Source: Verrucomicrobiales bacterium (GTDB taxonomy: Bacteria > Verrucomicrobiota > Verrucomicrobiia > Verrucomicrobiales > V1-33). Taken from it: a stretch of DNA of 64,000 nucleotides. The stretch lies in contig JAQGPJ010000105.1 in assembly GCA_028293125.1 (NCBI GenBank), forward strand, positions 150,652 to 214,651, in the 5' to 3' direction. How positions within the stretch are numbered: position 1 is the stretch's first letter; each line of letters opens with the position of its first letter. The position numbers and the translations under genes were made by a program. The notes under the pieces were generated by a model that saw only the letters and a list, made by a program, of their open reading frames with translations, made no database searches and was not told where the DNA came from. Positions 35,333-45,211 of the stretch are shown here, piece after piece.

Positions 35333-37684
35333 TCACTTCAAGGCGGCGATCTCCCCATTACTCAACGCACGGGGCCAGAGGGCGAATCCGCTGAAAACCG
35401 CGTCGAGATTCTCCGGCGCGCCGGTGTAGAGGGGATTGCCTCCCAGCGCGCCCAGCCGCGACGCCGATTTCACCGACGCCGGCGCGGCGGCCGTGACTGC
35501 GGGCTCGCCGTCGAGGTAGAGCATGAGCAGCGTGCCCTCCTTCACCACCGAAACCCGGTGCGTGAGGTTTTTGGTCAGGACGACGCCACTGGTGCCCGCT
35601 CCGCCGCCGCTGTTTTCCATCCGCGCGTGCAGCCGGCCATTTTCAATCACCAGCCGCAGGGGATCATCCCCTCCCGCGCACCAGGCGCTGAAAACCTGAG
35701 CCAGGCGTTTCTCCGGGAAGGAGCGGGCGTTCACCTTCACGGACAGCGTGAAATCCCCCGCCGCCCAGCCTTCCGGCAGCGGGATGGGGATCATCTGATC
35801 ATGGCCATTCACCGACGTCTCCTCCGGCACCGCGGTCACGGACGGCGGCTCGCCAGCGCGCACCGGTTTGGCGGAGGGGCCGGGCAGCCAGGAGCGGAAA
35901 CGCGTGCCGTTCATGCCCGCCGTGGCGAAATCGCGCAGCCTGACCGCGCGGCCCGAGCCCGCGGAGGCGACCGGGAGCTCCACCAGCACCCAGGGCGCGC
36001 ACTCCCCATAACCCGCGGGTGGCACCTCCACACGGCCGGCGGAGAGCAGCAGGTCCGGACTCAGCCGCGGCAGGCGGAATTCATTTCCCGTATTGTCATG
36101 CTGATCCCACGCCAGCAGCAGCGGTCCCCGGTAAATGCTGATCTTCCCCTCCTGCTCCCGCTGCCCCTCCACGCTGCGCAGCGGCATGGGGAAATCGAAC
36201 TGCACCATATCCCCCTCCGCCCATTGGCGCTCCACGGTGAGGAACGTGCCCGGCGTCACCTCCAGCGGCTCGCCATTCAGAGTGCCCGCCGCCCGTTCCG
36301 CCCAAGGCGGGATACGGAAGCGCACGGCCTGCTTCCCTTGGGAGACGATATGCCAGGTGATCTGCCCGTCCATGGGATAGCGGGATTCACAACGCAGTTT
36401 CACCGCTTCGTCAGCGGTGGCAAAAGTCAGGGGCGCGTGGGTGTTGATCACCAGCGCCTCCCCGTCGCGCATCACCGCCCAGTCGGCCATCATGCCCGGC
36501 GTGCGGGGTCCATTGACGGAGCAGCAGTTCAGCTCCGGCGTGCCGGCGCGGGCTTGGAAGACGATGTCATGCGCGCTCGCTTTCCGGTCCCCGTCCATGG
36601 GGGTGTTGTAGGTCCACCAGCGGCCTCCCGGATGCTGCGCGCCCAGGGCTCCATTGAAAAAAGCGGTCTCCAGGGCATCGGCGGCCTCCGGGATGCCGGT
36701 CAGCCGCAGCATGTCCACACTCATGGCCATCCAGGCGACCGTGCAGCAAGTTTCGATGGCGGTGGGGGACCAGGGATTCCCCGTGGCCTGCTCCCCGCCG
36801 CTGAAGGCCCCGCTGTTCCGGATATCAAAATCCCGGATGGTCCGCCAGTGACTGACAAAGGCGTCCCGGTAGCGGGATTCCCCCGTGATGCGCCACAGCT
36901 CCACCAGCCCTTGGAGATCATGCAGGCTTTCCCAGCGGGGAAGCGGCGTTTTGTAAAAAGGCACTCCGGCCTCCCCGGTGCGCAGATAATCCCCCGTCCC
37001 CTCCCAGTCCTTCTCAATGCGCCGCACCAGCTCCAGGTAACGCGCCTCCCCGGTGCGGCGGTGAAGCTCCGCCATCACATGGATCACGGCCATGTTCATC
37101 TCCGGCGATCCCGCCTCCGCCACCCGCCGCCCGCCTTCCGGGTAAGTGCGGCAGATCAGATCCCCCGCCTTCCGCACCGCCGCCATGGAGGCGCTGTCAC
37201 CGGTCAGGTCATGCCATTCCAGCAGACCGCGCATAATGTGATAGTGTCCCCACAGATCCCACTCCCCCAGCAGCCGGCGGTCCTCCGGAAACGGTCCCAG
37301 ATAACCCTCCTCCGACTGGGTGCCGAGCAGCGCCTGCACAAACGAGGACACCGCCTTCCGCAGATCGGGCCGGTCCGTCACTCTCAGCGCCCCCGCGCAG
37401 GACAGCAGGTATTTTCCCGCGAATTCCCCCGCCCACGGCACCAGCTGCGGGGCCGGCTGCCGGTCCCGCACCCGGAACATCTCCAGCATGCCCGGATTGG
37501 TCAGGGGGGCCTCCATCAGCCATCCGTTCACATTCGCGGTCATGCGCTCCCCGGCCACACCGCTGAAAGCATAACGCCCCTCCGGCACCGGACTGAAAGC
37601 CAAAAGCCCTTTTTCCGCCACGGGACCCGCTCCCGCCAGCGGGGCCATCAGCAGAATCAGCAAGGAGGAGGTCAGGGTGCGCAT
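35333..37684 (-). CDS. GH127-type beta-L-arabinofuranosidase (DUF1680) with LamG-like C-terminus
   Basis: A 783-residue secreted glycosidase; signal MRTLTSSLLILLMAPLAGAG. The (alpha/alpha)6 barrel covers about residues 55-390: FAGKYLLSCAGAL, SEEGYLGPFP, WDLWGHYHIMRGLLEWHDLT, and the adjacent-Cys motif ELNCCSVNGPR, where GH127 has its zinc-binding and nucleophilic cysteines. A beta-sandwich follows, then a LamG-like domain (about 610-780) ending SGFALWPRALSNGEI. The family removes beta-L-arabinofuranose from plant or algal glycans; the specificity of this copy is not certain. It diverges from the RDD gene across a 123-bp promoter region. Confidence 0.85.
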   Translation of the reverse strand: MRTLTSSLLILLMAPLAGAGPVAEKGLLAFSPVPEGRYAFSGVAGERMTANVNGWLMEAPLTNPGMLEMFRVRDRQPAPQLVPWAGEFAGKYLLSCAGALRVTDRPDLRKAVSSFVQALLGTQSEEGYLGPFPEDRRLLGEWDLWGHYHIMRGLLEWHDLTGDSASMAAVRKAGDLICRTYPEGGRRVAEAGSPEMNMAVIHVMAELHRRTGEARYLELVRRIEKDWEGTGDYLRTGEAGVPFYKTPLPRWESLHDLQGLVELWRITGESRYRDAFVSHWRTIRDFDIRNSGAFSGGEQATGNPWSPTAIETCCTVAWMAMSVDMLRLTGIPEAADALETAFFNGALGAQHPGGRWWTYNTPMDGDRKASAHDIVFQARAGTPELNCCSVNGPRTPGMMADWAVMRDGEALVINTHAPLTFATADEAVKLRCESRYPMDGQITWHIVSQGKQAVRFRIPPWAERAAGTLNGEPLEVTPGTFLTVERQWAEGDMVQFDFPMPLRSVEGQREQEGKISIYRGPLLLAWDQHDNTGNEFRLPRLSPDLLLSAGRVEVPPAGYGECAPWVLVELPVASAGSGRAVRLRDFATAGMNGTRFRSWLPGPSAKPVRAGEPPSVTAVPEETSVNGHDQMIPIPLPEGWAAGDFTLSVKVNARSFPEKRLAQVFSAWCAGGDDPLRLVIENGRLHARMENSGGGAGTSGVVLTKNLTHRVSVVKEGTLLMLYLDGEPAVTAAAPASVKSASRLGALGGNPLYTGAPENLDAVFSGFALWPRALSNGEIAALK

Positions 37685-37807
37685 AATCCCGGAACGCGGC
37701 TGGCACGGCTTGGCTTGCACGCTCTTTTGTGGGGCCTGCGGTTTTATGTTTTTGCTTCCATTCCTATCCTTGCACTTCCGCCTGCCCTGAGAGTATATCC
37801 GCCGCAA

Positions 37808-38401
37808 ATGAAAGATGATTTGAATCCCTATGCCCCTCCTGTCGCGGAACTGGAGCAGGAAAATCCTGACTGGCTTGTCACTCAGCCTCTGGCGGGGAAC
37901 GGAAAGCGTTTTCTAAATCATCTGATCGATTTGGGGATTTGCTCCTTCGTTTTATTGCCGGTGATCGATCCTTACTTGCCGGAGTCCGGCAATTTTTTCG
38001 TTAATCTGGGCTACACCTACCTGCTCAACGTTGTCTATCACTCCGCCAATGAGCTGTGCGGCGGCCGGGGGATCAGCAAACTTATCACCGGCACCCAGGC
38101 GCAGATGAAGGATGGAGCTCCGCTGACCTTCAAAGGCGCTGTCCTGCGGTCGCTTTGCCGACTTATTCCATTCGAGCAATTCTCCTTCCTCGGATCCTCG
38201 CGGGGAGGATGGCATGACACGATGGCAGGCACCAGAGTGATCGACCTTCGCGGCAAGCCTGTGCGCACACGAAAACATGCGTCCGGGGTTTCCCGCATTC
38301 TGCCTCCAGGCGTTATCCTGCCGGGCACCGGCACGCGTCCAGCCGCGCCTCCGCCCCCGGATCAGGCCAGCCCTTCACCGTTGACTGAAGGCTCCGCCTG
38401 A
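37808..38401 (+). CDS. RDD-family membrane protein
   Basis: A 197-residue protein with the RDD signature: NGKRFLNHLIDLGICSF (Arg and Asp), a second hydrophobic helix around residues 65-85, GGRGISKLITGTQAQMKDG and GWHDTMAGTRVI (the final Asp). RDD proteins are small integral membrane proteins, some with Na+/H+ antiport or ion transport roles. The first 25 residues (NPYAPP) are typical of this phylum's versions. The last 40 are Pro-rich. The gene stands alone. Confidence 0.85.
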   Translation: MKDDLNPYAPPVAELEQENPDWLVTQPLAGNGKRFLNHLIDLGICSFVLLPVIDPYLPESGNFFVNLGYTYLLNVVYHSANELCGGRGISKLITGTQAQMKDGAPLTFKGAVLRSLCRLIPFEQFSFLGSSRGGWHDTMAGTRVIDLRGKPVRTRKHASGVSRILPPGVILPGTGTRPAAPPPPDQASPSPLTEGSA

Positions 38402-38465
38402 GTGTCATTCCTTCGATCCAATTAACCGTGGCGGCGGGGCCTGAGCGGAATGGCTGAATCTTATC

Positions 38466-39431
38466 TTATTCCTGTCCCGAGAGCGTGAAAACCCCCGTGT
38501 CCTCGTCGCGGAACACTCCCTCCGTAAAGGTCCGGCGGACAAAGCTGCCGTTTTGAGGGCTGCTGAACACCAAGCGGTACTCCTCGCCATGGGTGGCGGA
38601 AAAGCTGGCGGTCAGGGTCACGGCACTGCCTCCGGTGACCAGCCAGGAGTAGCTCACCGGCTGGGCTTGGCCATCCAGAATCCGTTTGCCGGCGTTGACA
38701 GTGTCCAAGGCCAGGGTGCTGCCCACGGAGCCATCCGCCAGCGCGATCCGGCGGCCGGTCAGCGTGGTCGGCACCACCGGAGCATTGTACGCGGGCATGG
38801 GACCGAAGGTGCCCATGGCCGTGCCCAACTGCAGCCCGCCACTCCATTGATCCCGCACAAACTGCCCCAGCAATGGGCCGGTGAAATCCATCGCCAGATC
38901 TTCATAAGCCCCTCCGGTCCAAGTGACCCTCGCTTTGCCGGTGTTCAAACCGGTGCGCAGCCATGTCCAAGTGAAAGGTTTGGTGACCTCCCCCGTCTGC
39001 CAGGTGCCGGCACACTCGGCTTTGAATTGATATTTCACTGTGCGCCGGCCCTCGTTCAGCAGCAGGGAGGTTCCCGCCAGTTTCCACGGCGCGGAACCGC
39101 CTTCAGCCCCGGTTTGGCAGCTGATCCGGAAAAACTGCTGGCTGGAGGGTGGAATCAGGCTGGAGGGCCAAAGCTCGATGGCGTCACCGGTTCCAAACAC
39201 CGGTTCACCGGCCGCGAGCCAGGTTTTCAAATCCGTGGAGGCGTGAAGCTGATAGGTCTTTCCCGGCTCCGAAGCCGGCAGAACCAGCTGCACCGTGTCC
39301 GTGATGGTCAGATTCATCGCCGCCCACGGTCCGGCCATGGCCGGTGCTGCCATGGCTGCCATGGCTGCCGGAAGCAGCGGCATTTTCCCTGAAAGAAACC
39401 GGCGGCTGGGGAAAAAAACGGGGGAGGACAT
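38466..39431 (-). CDS. secreted beta-rich hypothetical protein
   Basis: A 321-residue protein with a weak signal region (MPLLPAAMAAMAAPAMAGPW). LVLPASEPGKTYQLHASTDL followed by KTWLAAG and QQFFRISC is the short fibronectin-like module common in Verrucomicrobiota exported proteins. Residues about 120-320 hold two similar beta units, each resembling the DUF-type repeat TLTGRRIAL ... SGSFVRRTFTEG. No catalytic motif is seen. The start may be the internal Met at MPLLPAA. Function is unknown. Confidence 0.65.
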   Translation of the reverse strand: MSSPVFFPSRRFLSGKMPLLPAAMAAMAAPAMAGPWAAMNLTITDTVQLVLPASEPGKTYQLHASTDLKTWLAAGEPVFGTGDAIELWPSSLIPPSSQQFFRISCQTGAEGGSAPWKLAGTSLLLNEGRRTVKYQFKAECAGTWQTGEVTKPFTWTWLRTGLNTGKARVTWTGGAYEDLAMDFTGPLLGQFVRDQWSGGLQLGTAMGTFGPMPAYNAPVVPTTLTGRRIALADGSVGSTLALDTVNAGKRILDGQAQPVSYSWLVTGGSAVTLTASFSATHGEEYRLVFSSPQNGSFVRRTFTEGVFRDEDTGVFTLSGQE

Positions 39432-39661
39432 CGGGGGATGCGGGAATTATTACACCAGCAAATGCCTATTTATCAGAAAGTCCATTAATCCGCAAGCACG
39501 GGAATTTTTACGGGGTTTCCCCGGCGGGGAACAGCAGATCCGGCTTTGATAACAAACCCACGGAAGGTCCGCCCTCCAAGTACCGTTCACAGACGGACTG
39601 CTGCTGCCATGTTGCATTCCCGGCCTGTGTGCATAGCTGTTTTCCTATCCGCCCCCAACTG

Positions 39662-41074
39662 ATGAAATTCCCCGGATTGTTTTTATTGCCGCTGCTGCTG
39701 TGTGGACTGTTTTCCCCCGTCTGTCCATCTGCCCAGGCGGAGGAGGCCACGGCCCCGGCGCGGCGACCCAACTTTGTGTTTGTGCTCGCCGATGACATGC
39801 GGTGGAACGTGCTGGGGTGCATGGGCGACCGCATGGTGCGGACCCCGGCCATCGATGCCCTTGCCGCGCAGGGGGTGCTTTTCAGCAATCACTTCTGCAC
39901 CACCTCCATCTGCTGCGTCAGCCGGGCCTCCATCCTGTCCGGCCAGTATACGCGCCGGCATGGCATCAGTGATTTCTCCACTCCCTTCACGCCGCAGCAG
40001 TGGGCGCGGACTTGGCCCGCCCTGCTGAGGCAGGCGGGGTACCGCACCGGATTCATTGGAAAGTTCGGCGTGGGGGACGCCAAAGCGATCCAGGCAAAGG
40101 CGGAGGCTTTCGACTTCTGGCGCGGGGAGCCGGGCCAGGGCGGTGAATGGTTCATCGATCCCCAGGATCCGGCGCGGACCCACACCACCGCCCGTGATGG
40201 CAGCCAGGCGCTGGAGTTTCTGGAGGGCTGCGATGCCGCCCAGCCGTTCTGCGTGTCCATCAGCTTCAACGCCCCGCATGCCCGCGATGGAAAGCCCCGT
40301 GAGTTCCAGCCGGACCTGCGGGAGGAGTCCCTTTACACCGGCACGGTCATTCCCCAACCGCCAACGGCGGACGAGGCGTTTTTTCAGCGGCTGCCGGATT
40401 TTGTCAGGGCATCCGAAGGCCGCCGCCGCTGGGAAAGGCGGTTTGCGACGGATGAAATGTTCCAAACCACCATGCGCGATTATTACCGTTTGATCACCGG
40501 CCTTGACCGGGAGGTGGGCCGCATCGTGGAGGAACTGAAAAAGCGGGGGCTGGCGGACAACACCGTCATCGTGTTCACCTCCGACAATGGCTGGGCGGCC
40601 GGAGACCGGGGACTGGCGGACAAGTGGTTCCCCTATGAGGAGAGCATCCGCCTGCCGCTGGTGGTGTTCGATCCCCGGCTGCCGGCGGCGGCCCGTGGCC
40701 GGACCTGCGGCGCCATGACCCTGAACATCGATTTCGCCCCCACTTTCCTGACCATGGCCGGCCTGCCGGTGCCGGAGGGCATGCAGGGGCGTGATCTGAC
40801 TCCGCTGCTGGCCGGCAAGGCTCCGGCGGACTGGCGCACGGAGTTTTTTTATGAACATCATTTCGGCCCCAAAATCATCCCGCCCAGCGAGGGTGTGCGC
40901 ACCCTCCGCTGGAGCTACCTGCGCTGGCTCGCACCCAACCCGGAGCAGGAGGAGCTCTACGATCTGGACGCCGATCCCCTGGAGTCCAAAAACCTCGCCG
41001 CCGATCCCGCCCACGCGGACACTCTGCAATCCCTGCGGGCCGCCCGGATGAGGTATCTTGAAACGCTGAAGTGA
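39662..41074 (+). CDS. formylglycine sulfatase, exported
   Basis: A 470-residue type I sulfatase; signal LFLLPLLLCGLFSPVCPSAQ. Metal ligands are in NFVFVLADDMRWN (Asp-Asp) and TSDNGWAAGD (Asp-Asn). The modification site reads SICCVSRASILSGQYTRRHG. The Cys at the first position of CCVSR would be converted to formylglycine, but the third position is Val where Pro or Ala is usual (CxPSR/CxASR). The C-terminal subdomain ends in LYDLDADPLESKNLA. It would remove sulfate from a glycan. The maturation enzyme FGE or anSME is not in the window. Confidence 0.92.
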   Translation: MKFPGLFLLPLLLCGLFSPVCPSAQAEEATAPARRPNFVFVLADDMRWNVLGCMGDRMVRTPAIDALAAQGVLFSNHFCTTSICCVSRASILSGQYTRRHGISDFSTPFTPQQWARTWPALLRQAGYRTGFIGKFGVGDAKAIQAKAEAFDFWRGEPGQGGEWFIDPQDPARTHTTARDGSQALEFLEGCDAAQPFCVSISFNAPHARDGKPREFQPDLREESLYTGTVIPQPPTADEAFFQRLPDFVRASEGRRRWERRFATDEMFQTTMRDYYRLITGLDREVGRIVEELKKRGLADNTVIVFTSDNGWAAGDRGLADKWFPYEESIRLPLVVFDPRLPAAARGRTCGAMTLNIDFAPTFLTMAGLPVPEGMQGRDLTPLLAGKAPADWRTEFFYEHHFGPKIIPPSEGVRTLRWSYLRWLAPNPEQEELYDLDADPLESKNLAADPAHADTLQSLRAARMRYLETLK

Positions 41075-41246
41075 GGACGGCTGACATGCTCCAGTTTTGA
41101 TGACAGTGACAGCCAAAGAGGGATTAACGGTGGAATAATGTTTTCCCAGCCTCAAACGGCGGTCGGCACGGGATATGCCTCCTTGCTGCCGGGAAAATAT
41201 GCGCCAGACTGCGCGCTCCTTTTTCCATTCATCCCACCTCACCACC

Positions 41247-42278
<1,032 letters not shown>

Positions 42279-42330
42279 TACCTGTTTGGGAATGGGGCGG
42301 CCCGCCAGCCTCTTCATTCACCGTTTCCCA

Positions 42331-42363
42331 AAAGCCACAGCGGTCCGCCGCTGTGGCTTTTTG
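42331..42363 (+). terminator. intrinsic terminator after fba
   Basis: agccacagcgg - tccg - ccgctgtggct is an 11-bp perfect stem with a four-base loop (42333-42358), followed by a T-run. It sits 53 bp after the fba stop. Confidence 0.9.
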
Positions 42364-42524
42364 CTGAGAAATTGCTCCAAATCCAGCGCCGGATAATCAG
42401 GACCAGGCTTGAGGGTGAATTCCCAATCACCCGAAACATTGCCTGAATTTCCCGGTTCCCCCCAGCGCCAGGCGTGCTATGCGTCCGGCTTTTCCGCTCC
42501 ATTCCCTTCACTTCCAACGCCACC

Positions 42525-43418
42525 GTGCCCGCCGTTCCTTTTTCCGAGCAAATCGCCAAAGCCTCCGTGCTGATCGAGGCCATGCCGTATCTTCAGCGGT
42601 TCCGCGGGCAGACGTTTCTGATCAAGTTCGGCGGCAGCGCCATGGACGATCCGGAGCTGGTGGAGATGCTGCTGCGGGATGTCGTTTTTCTGGAGCTGGC
42701 GGGCATCAATCCCGTGGTGGTCCACGGCGGGGGCAAGGCCATTTCCAAGGCCATGGCCGATGCCGGGCTCACCGCGCGGTTTGTGGGCGGGCTGCGGGTG
42801 ACGGATGAACGGACGATCTCCATCGTGGAGGACACGCTGCACGGTGTCATCAACCGGGACCTGGTGGACACCATCAACCGCTTCGGAGGCCGCGCGGTGG
42901 GCCTGCCGGGGAAAAGCGTTTTCATCGGCCACAAAAACCAGCCGGTGAAAGGCGAGGACGGCTCCCCGGTCGATCTGGGATTTGTGGGCACCGTCCATGG
43001 CTTCCACGCGGGCGAGGTTCTGGCCGCCATCCACCGCGAGCAGGTGCCGGTGATCTCCCCGCTGGCCAGCGAGGAGGGCACAGGCGCGGCGCTGAATGTG
43101 AATGCGGACATCGCCGCCGCCTCCCTCGCCGGCAAGCTCCGGGCCGCCAAGTTTGTCTATATCTCCGACGTCCGCGGGGTAATGCTCAATCCCGCCGATG
43201 ACACCTCCCTGATTCCCTCCCTGACCGCCAGCGGTGTCGAGCGCCTGATCAACGAGCGCGTGATCACCGGCGGCATGATTCCCAAGGTCCGCTCCGCCCT
43301 GCAGGCTCTCGCCGACGGGGTGCAGAAGGTCCATATGATCGACGGGCGCATCCCGCATTCCCTGCTGCTGGAAATCTTCACGGAGCACGGGATCGGCACC
43401 GAAATCGCGGCGGCATGA
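42525..43418 (+). CDS. argB: acetylglutamate kinase
   Basis: A 297-residue amino-acid kinase, the second step of arginine synthesis, phosphorylating N-acetylglutamate. Motifs: LIKFGGSAMDD (ATP), VVVHGGGKAISKAM (substrate/phosphate loop), GLRVTDERTISIVEDTLHGV (NAG binding), NVNADIAAASLAGKL and GGMIPKVRSALQAL. GTG at 42525 (then PAVPFSEQIAKASVLIEAMP) gives the family's usual N-terminus; an upstream GTG at 42474 adds 17 unrelated residues. It stands alone, not in an arg cluster. Confidence 0.95.
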   Translation: MPAVPFSEQIAKASVLIEAMPYLQRFRGQTFLIKFGGSAMDDPELVEMLLRDVVFLELAGINPVVVHGGGKAISKAMADAGLTARFVGGLRVTDERTISIVEDTLHGVINRDLVDTINRFGGRAVGLPGKSVFIGHKNQPVKGEDGSPVDLGFVGTVHGFHAGEVLAAIHREQVPVISPLASEEGTGAALNVNADIAAASLAGKLRAAKFVYISDVRGVMLNPADDTSLIPSLTASGVERLINERVITGGMIPKVRSALQALADGVQKVHMIDGRIPHSLLLEIFTEHGIGTEIAAA

Positions 43419-43440
43419 CCGGCGGGCCCGCCGGCCAAGG

Positions 43441-43475
43441 GTTCAGGGTTCAGGGTTCAGGGTTCAGGGTTCGGG
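43441..43475. repeat. heptamer tandem repeat (gttcagg x4 plus one variant)
   Basis: Four perfect gttcagg copies (43441-43468) and a fifth, gttcggg. It lies in the convergent gap just after argB. Confidence 0.85.
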
Positions 43476-43512
43476 GGCAACGGCACCGGAAACCGCTGCG
43501 GCGGGTGTCCGT

Positions 43513-43890
43513 TCAGTGGCCGTTTCCGGAGTCCGCGCCCCCGTCCAGCTGGCGGCGCACGGCGACGGGAAGCGATTTCACCACGAGCGCGTGGGAATGC
43601 AGGATCAATTCCCGCACCAGCGCGGAGGGCACGGAGCCGTCCAGCAGGACGGTGTTCCAGTGCCGTTTGTTCATGTGATAGCCCGGCGTGATTCCCGCAT
43701 GCGTCTCCCGCAGTTCGGCGGCACGGACAGGATCACACTTCAGATTCAGGCGGGGCGGAAAATCATCAGGGATGGTGAGAGCAAACATCTTCCCGCCCGT
43801 CTTGAACACCAATGCTTCCGGACCAAAGGGAGTGCTCTCCTCCGCTCCCGGCAAAGAGACACACAGACTGCACACGTCGCTTAGATCCAT
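43513..43890 (-). CDS. MmcQ/YjbR-family protein
   Basis: A 125-residue CyaY-like-fold protein. Family marks: CSLCVSLPGAEESTPFGPEA at the N-terminus, VFKTGGKMFALTI, LNLKCDPVRAAELRE, GITPGYHMNKRHWNTVLLDG and SHALVVKSLP. Members probably bind DNA and have no established physiological role. Nothing odd is visible. Confidence 0.92.
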   Translation of the reverse strand: MDLSDVCSLCVSLPGAEESTPFGPEALVFKTGGKMFALTIPDDFPPRLNLKCDPVRAAELRETHAGITPGYHMNKRHWNTVLLDGSVPSALVRELILHSHALVVKSLPVAVRRQLDGGADSGNGH

Positions 43891-43958
43891 TATCCTCCCG
43901 GGTTTGCAGATTGGAGCGGAAAGCCTGGGCCGGCTGGGATAGGCACCCCGGAATCCGG

Positions 43959-44423
43959 TCAGCGGCGGTTGAAGCGTGAGATTTCGCGCGAAATTTCGCG
44001 GTCGGCCTCCTTCTTTTTGAGGTCCTCGCGCTTGTCGCTGGCGACCTTTCCTTTGCCGACGCCGAGTTCGATCTTCATGCGGGAGCCTTTCCAGTAGGCG
44101 CGCAGAGCAACAAGGGAGTTTCCCTTGACCTGGCAGACACCGAAAAGGTGCTGGATCTCCTTTTTGTGCATCAGCAGCCGCCGGATGCGCCGGGGCTCAT
44201 GCTGACCCCAGCTCGCTTTGTCATACGGCTGGATATCGCAGTTGTAGAGCAGGCATTGGCCGTTCTCCACCCGCGCGAAGGCGTCCCGCAGGTTGATCTT
44301 CCCGTTGCGGACCGACTTCACCTCCGTGCCTTTCAATTCGACACCGGCCTCGATGGTTTCGAGGATCGTGTATTCGTGAAGCGCCCGTTTGTTGTTGGCG
44401 ATTTCGGTGGTGTTGGCCTTCAT
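43959..44423 (-). CDS. smpB: SsrA-binding protein
   Basis: A 154-residue protein that delivers tmRNA to stalled ribosomes. Diagnostic segments: NNKRALHEYTILETIEAGVE, LKGTEVKSVRNGKINLRDAF, NCDIQPY, and the basic C-terminal tail from VGKGKVASDKREDLKKKEAD to REISRFNRR, which enters the mRNA channel. The start ATG follows a leader without Shine-Dalgarno. No ssrA gene is seen in the window. rpoZ follows upstream on the same strand, 211 bp away. Confidence 0.96.
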   Translation of the reverse strand: MKANTTEIANNKRALHEYTILETIEAGVELKGTEVKSVRNGKINLRDAFARVENGQCLLYNCDIQPYDKASWGQHEPRRIRRLLMHKKEIQHLFGVCQVKGNSLVALRAYWKGSRMKIELGVGKGKVASDKREDLKKKEADREISREISRFNRR

Positions 44424-44634
44424 GACCGGAAAAAGGGTGCGGTTGCTGTCCGCGGGCCGGGCCAGACCGGTTCCGGCTTTCCCCTGCCGGAATCATCGGA
44501 CGGTCTGAATACAGTTCCCGCCATTGCCATTTGCGGAAAGACCCTCCCGGAACCGGATGGGGGGAGGGGAAATGCCGTCATATTTTCCTCCCGTTCCGCC
44601 CTGCCCGGTCCCGTTTGGAGGATTTCCGCCCCGC

Positions 44635-44865
44635 TTATGGATTGATTTCGCCTTCGGGCGAAGTCAGCATTTCGGCGGAAATATAGCCTTCAATGATCTC
44701 GATCAGCGCGATGTCGCCCTGTCCGAGACGCGGACCGTAGTTGGCGGTGTTGATAAGGGGGGCGCGGCCCTGATTGAGCTGGCGCACGCGGCGGGAAACA
44801 AGATTGATGAGAATGGGGGGATGCGGGATGACTTTCGCGGCTTTGTCGATGAGTTCGCTTTTCAT
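44635..44865 (-). CDS. rpoZ: DNA-directed RNA polymerase omega subunit
   Basis: A 76-residue protein, MKSELIDKAAKVIPHPPILI, NLVSRRVRQLNQGRAPLINT, ALIEIIEGYISAEML. The NLVSRRVRQL helix is the conserved element by which omega binds the beta' C-terminus. ATG at 44863-44865 is chosen since the longer frame upstream is not family-like and has no ribosome-binding site. Confidence 0.88.
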   Translation of the reverse strand: MKSELIDKAAKVIPHPPILINLVSRRVRQLNQGRAPLINTANYGPRLGQGDIALIEIIEGYISAEMLTSPEGEINP

Positions 44866-45211
44866 ATATCGGGAAGTCGGGAAAGTCCGCGCCGCCGCGC
44901 TGGTTTCCAGGACTGGAAAGGGGATAATGCTGGCGTCGGGCATGGGAGTTCCGTTGGCGCGGGAGGCGGGGAGTGTGGTGCATAGCACTGAAACCTGAAT
45001 CCGCAAGTGGATTTGCAAGCCGTTTCCGGGTGGAATGGCGAACCCGAGGGAGGCGGATGGCGGTTTCCAAGGCCGCTGGCTGCGGGGTTTGGAGCCCATT
45101 TATAATGTGGACGGCGCGGTCTTTTGAACGGTGGCGGGCAGGACCCGCAACGAAGTATCGGCGTGATGAAGATTTTTCATCCTCCGGCACATGCTGTGCT
45201 AGAATCGGAGC
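44866..45211. other. divergent intergenic region rpoZ / ATP-grasp operon
   Basis: These 346 bp must carry promoters for rpoZ (minus) and for the three-gene operon (plus). No gene, repeat or clear promoter pair is seen. Confidence 0.4.

Noticed and set aside
35285..37807. Long plus-strand frame through the GH127 gene leading into the RDD gene
   Set aside because: GH127 is clearly encoded on the minus strand; the RDD protein begins at its own ATG (37808).
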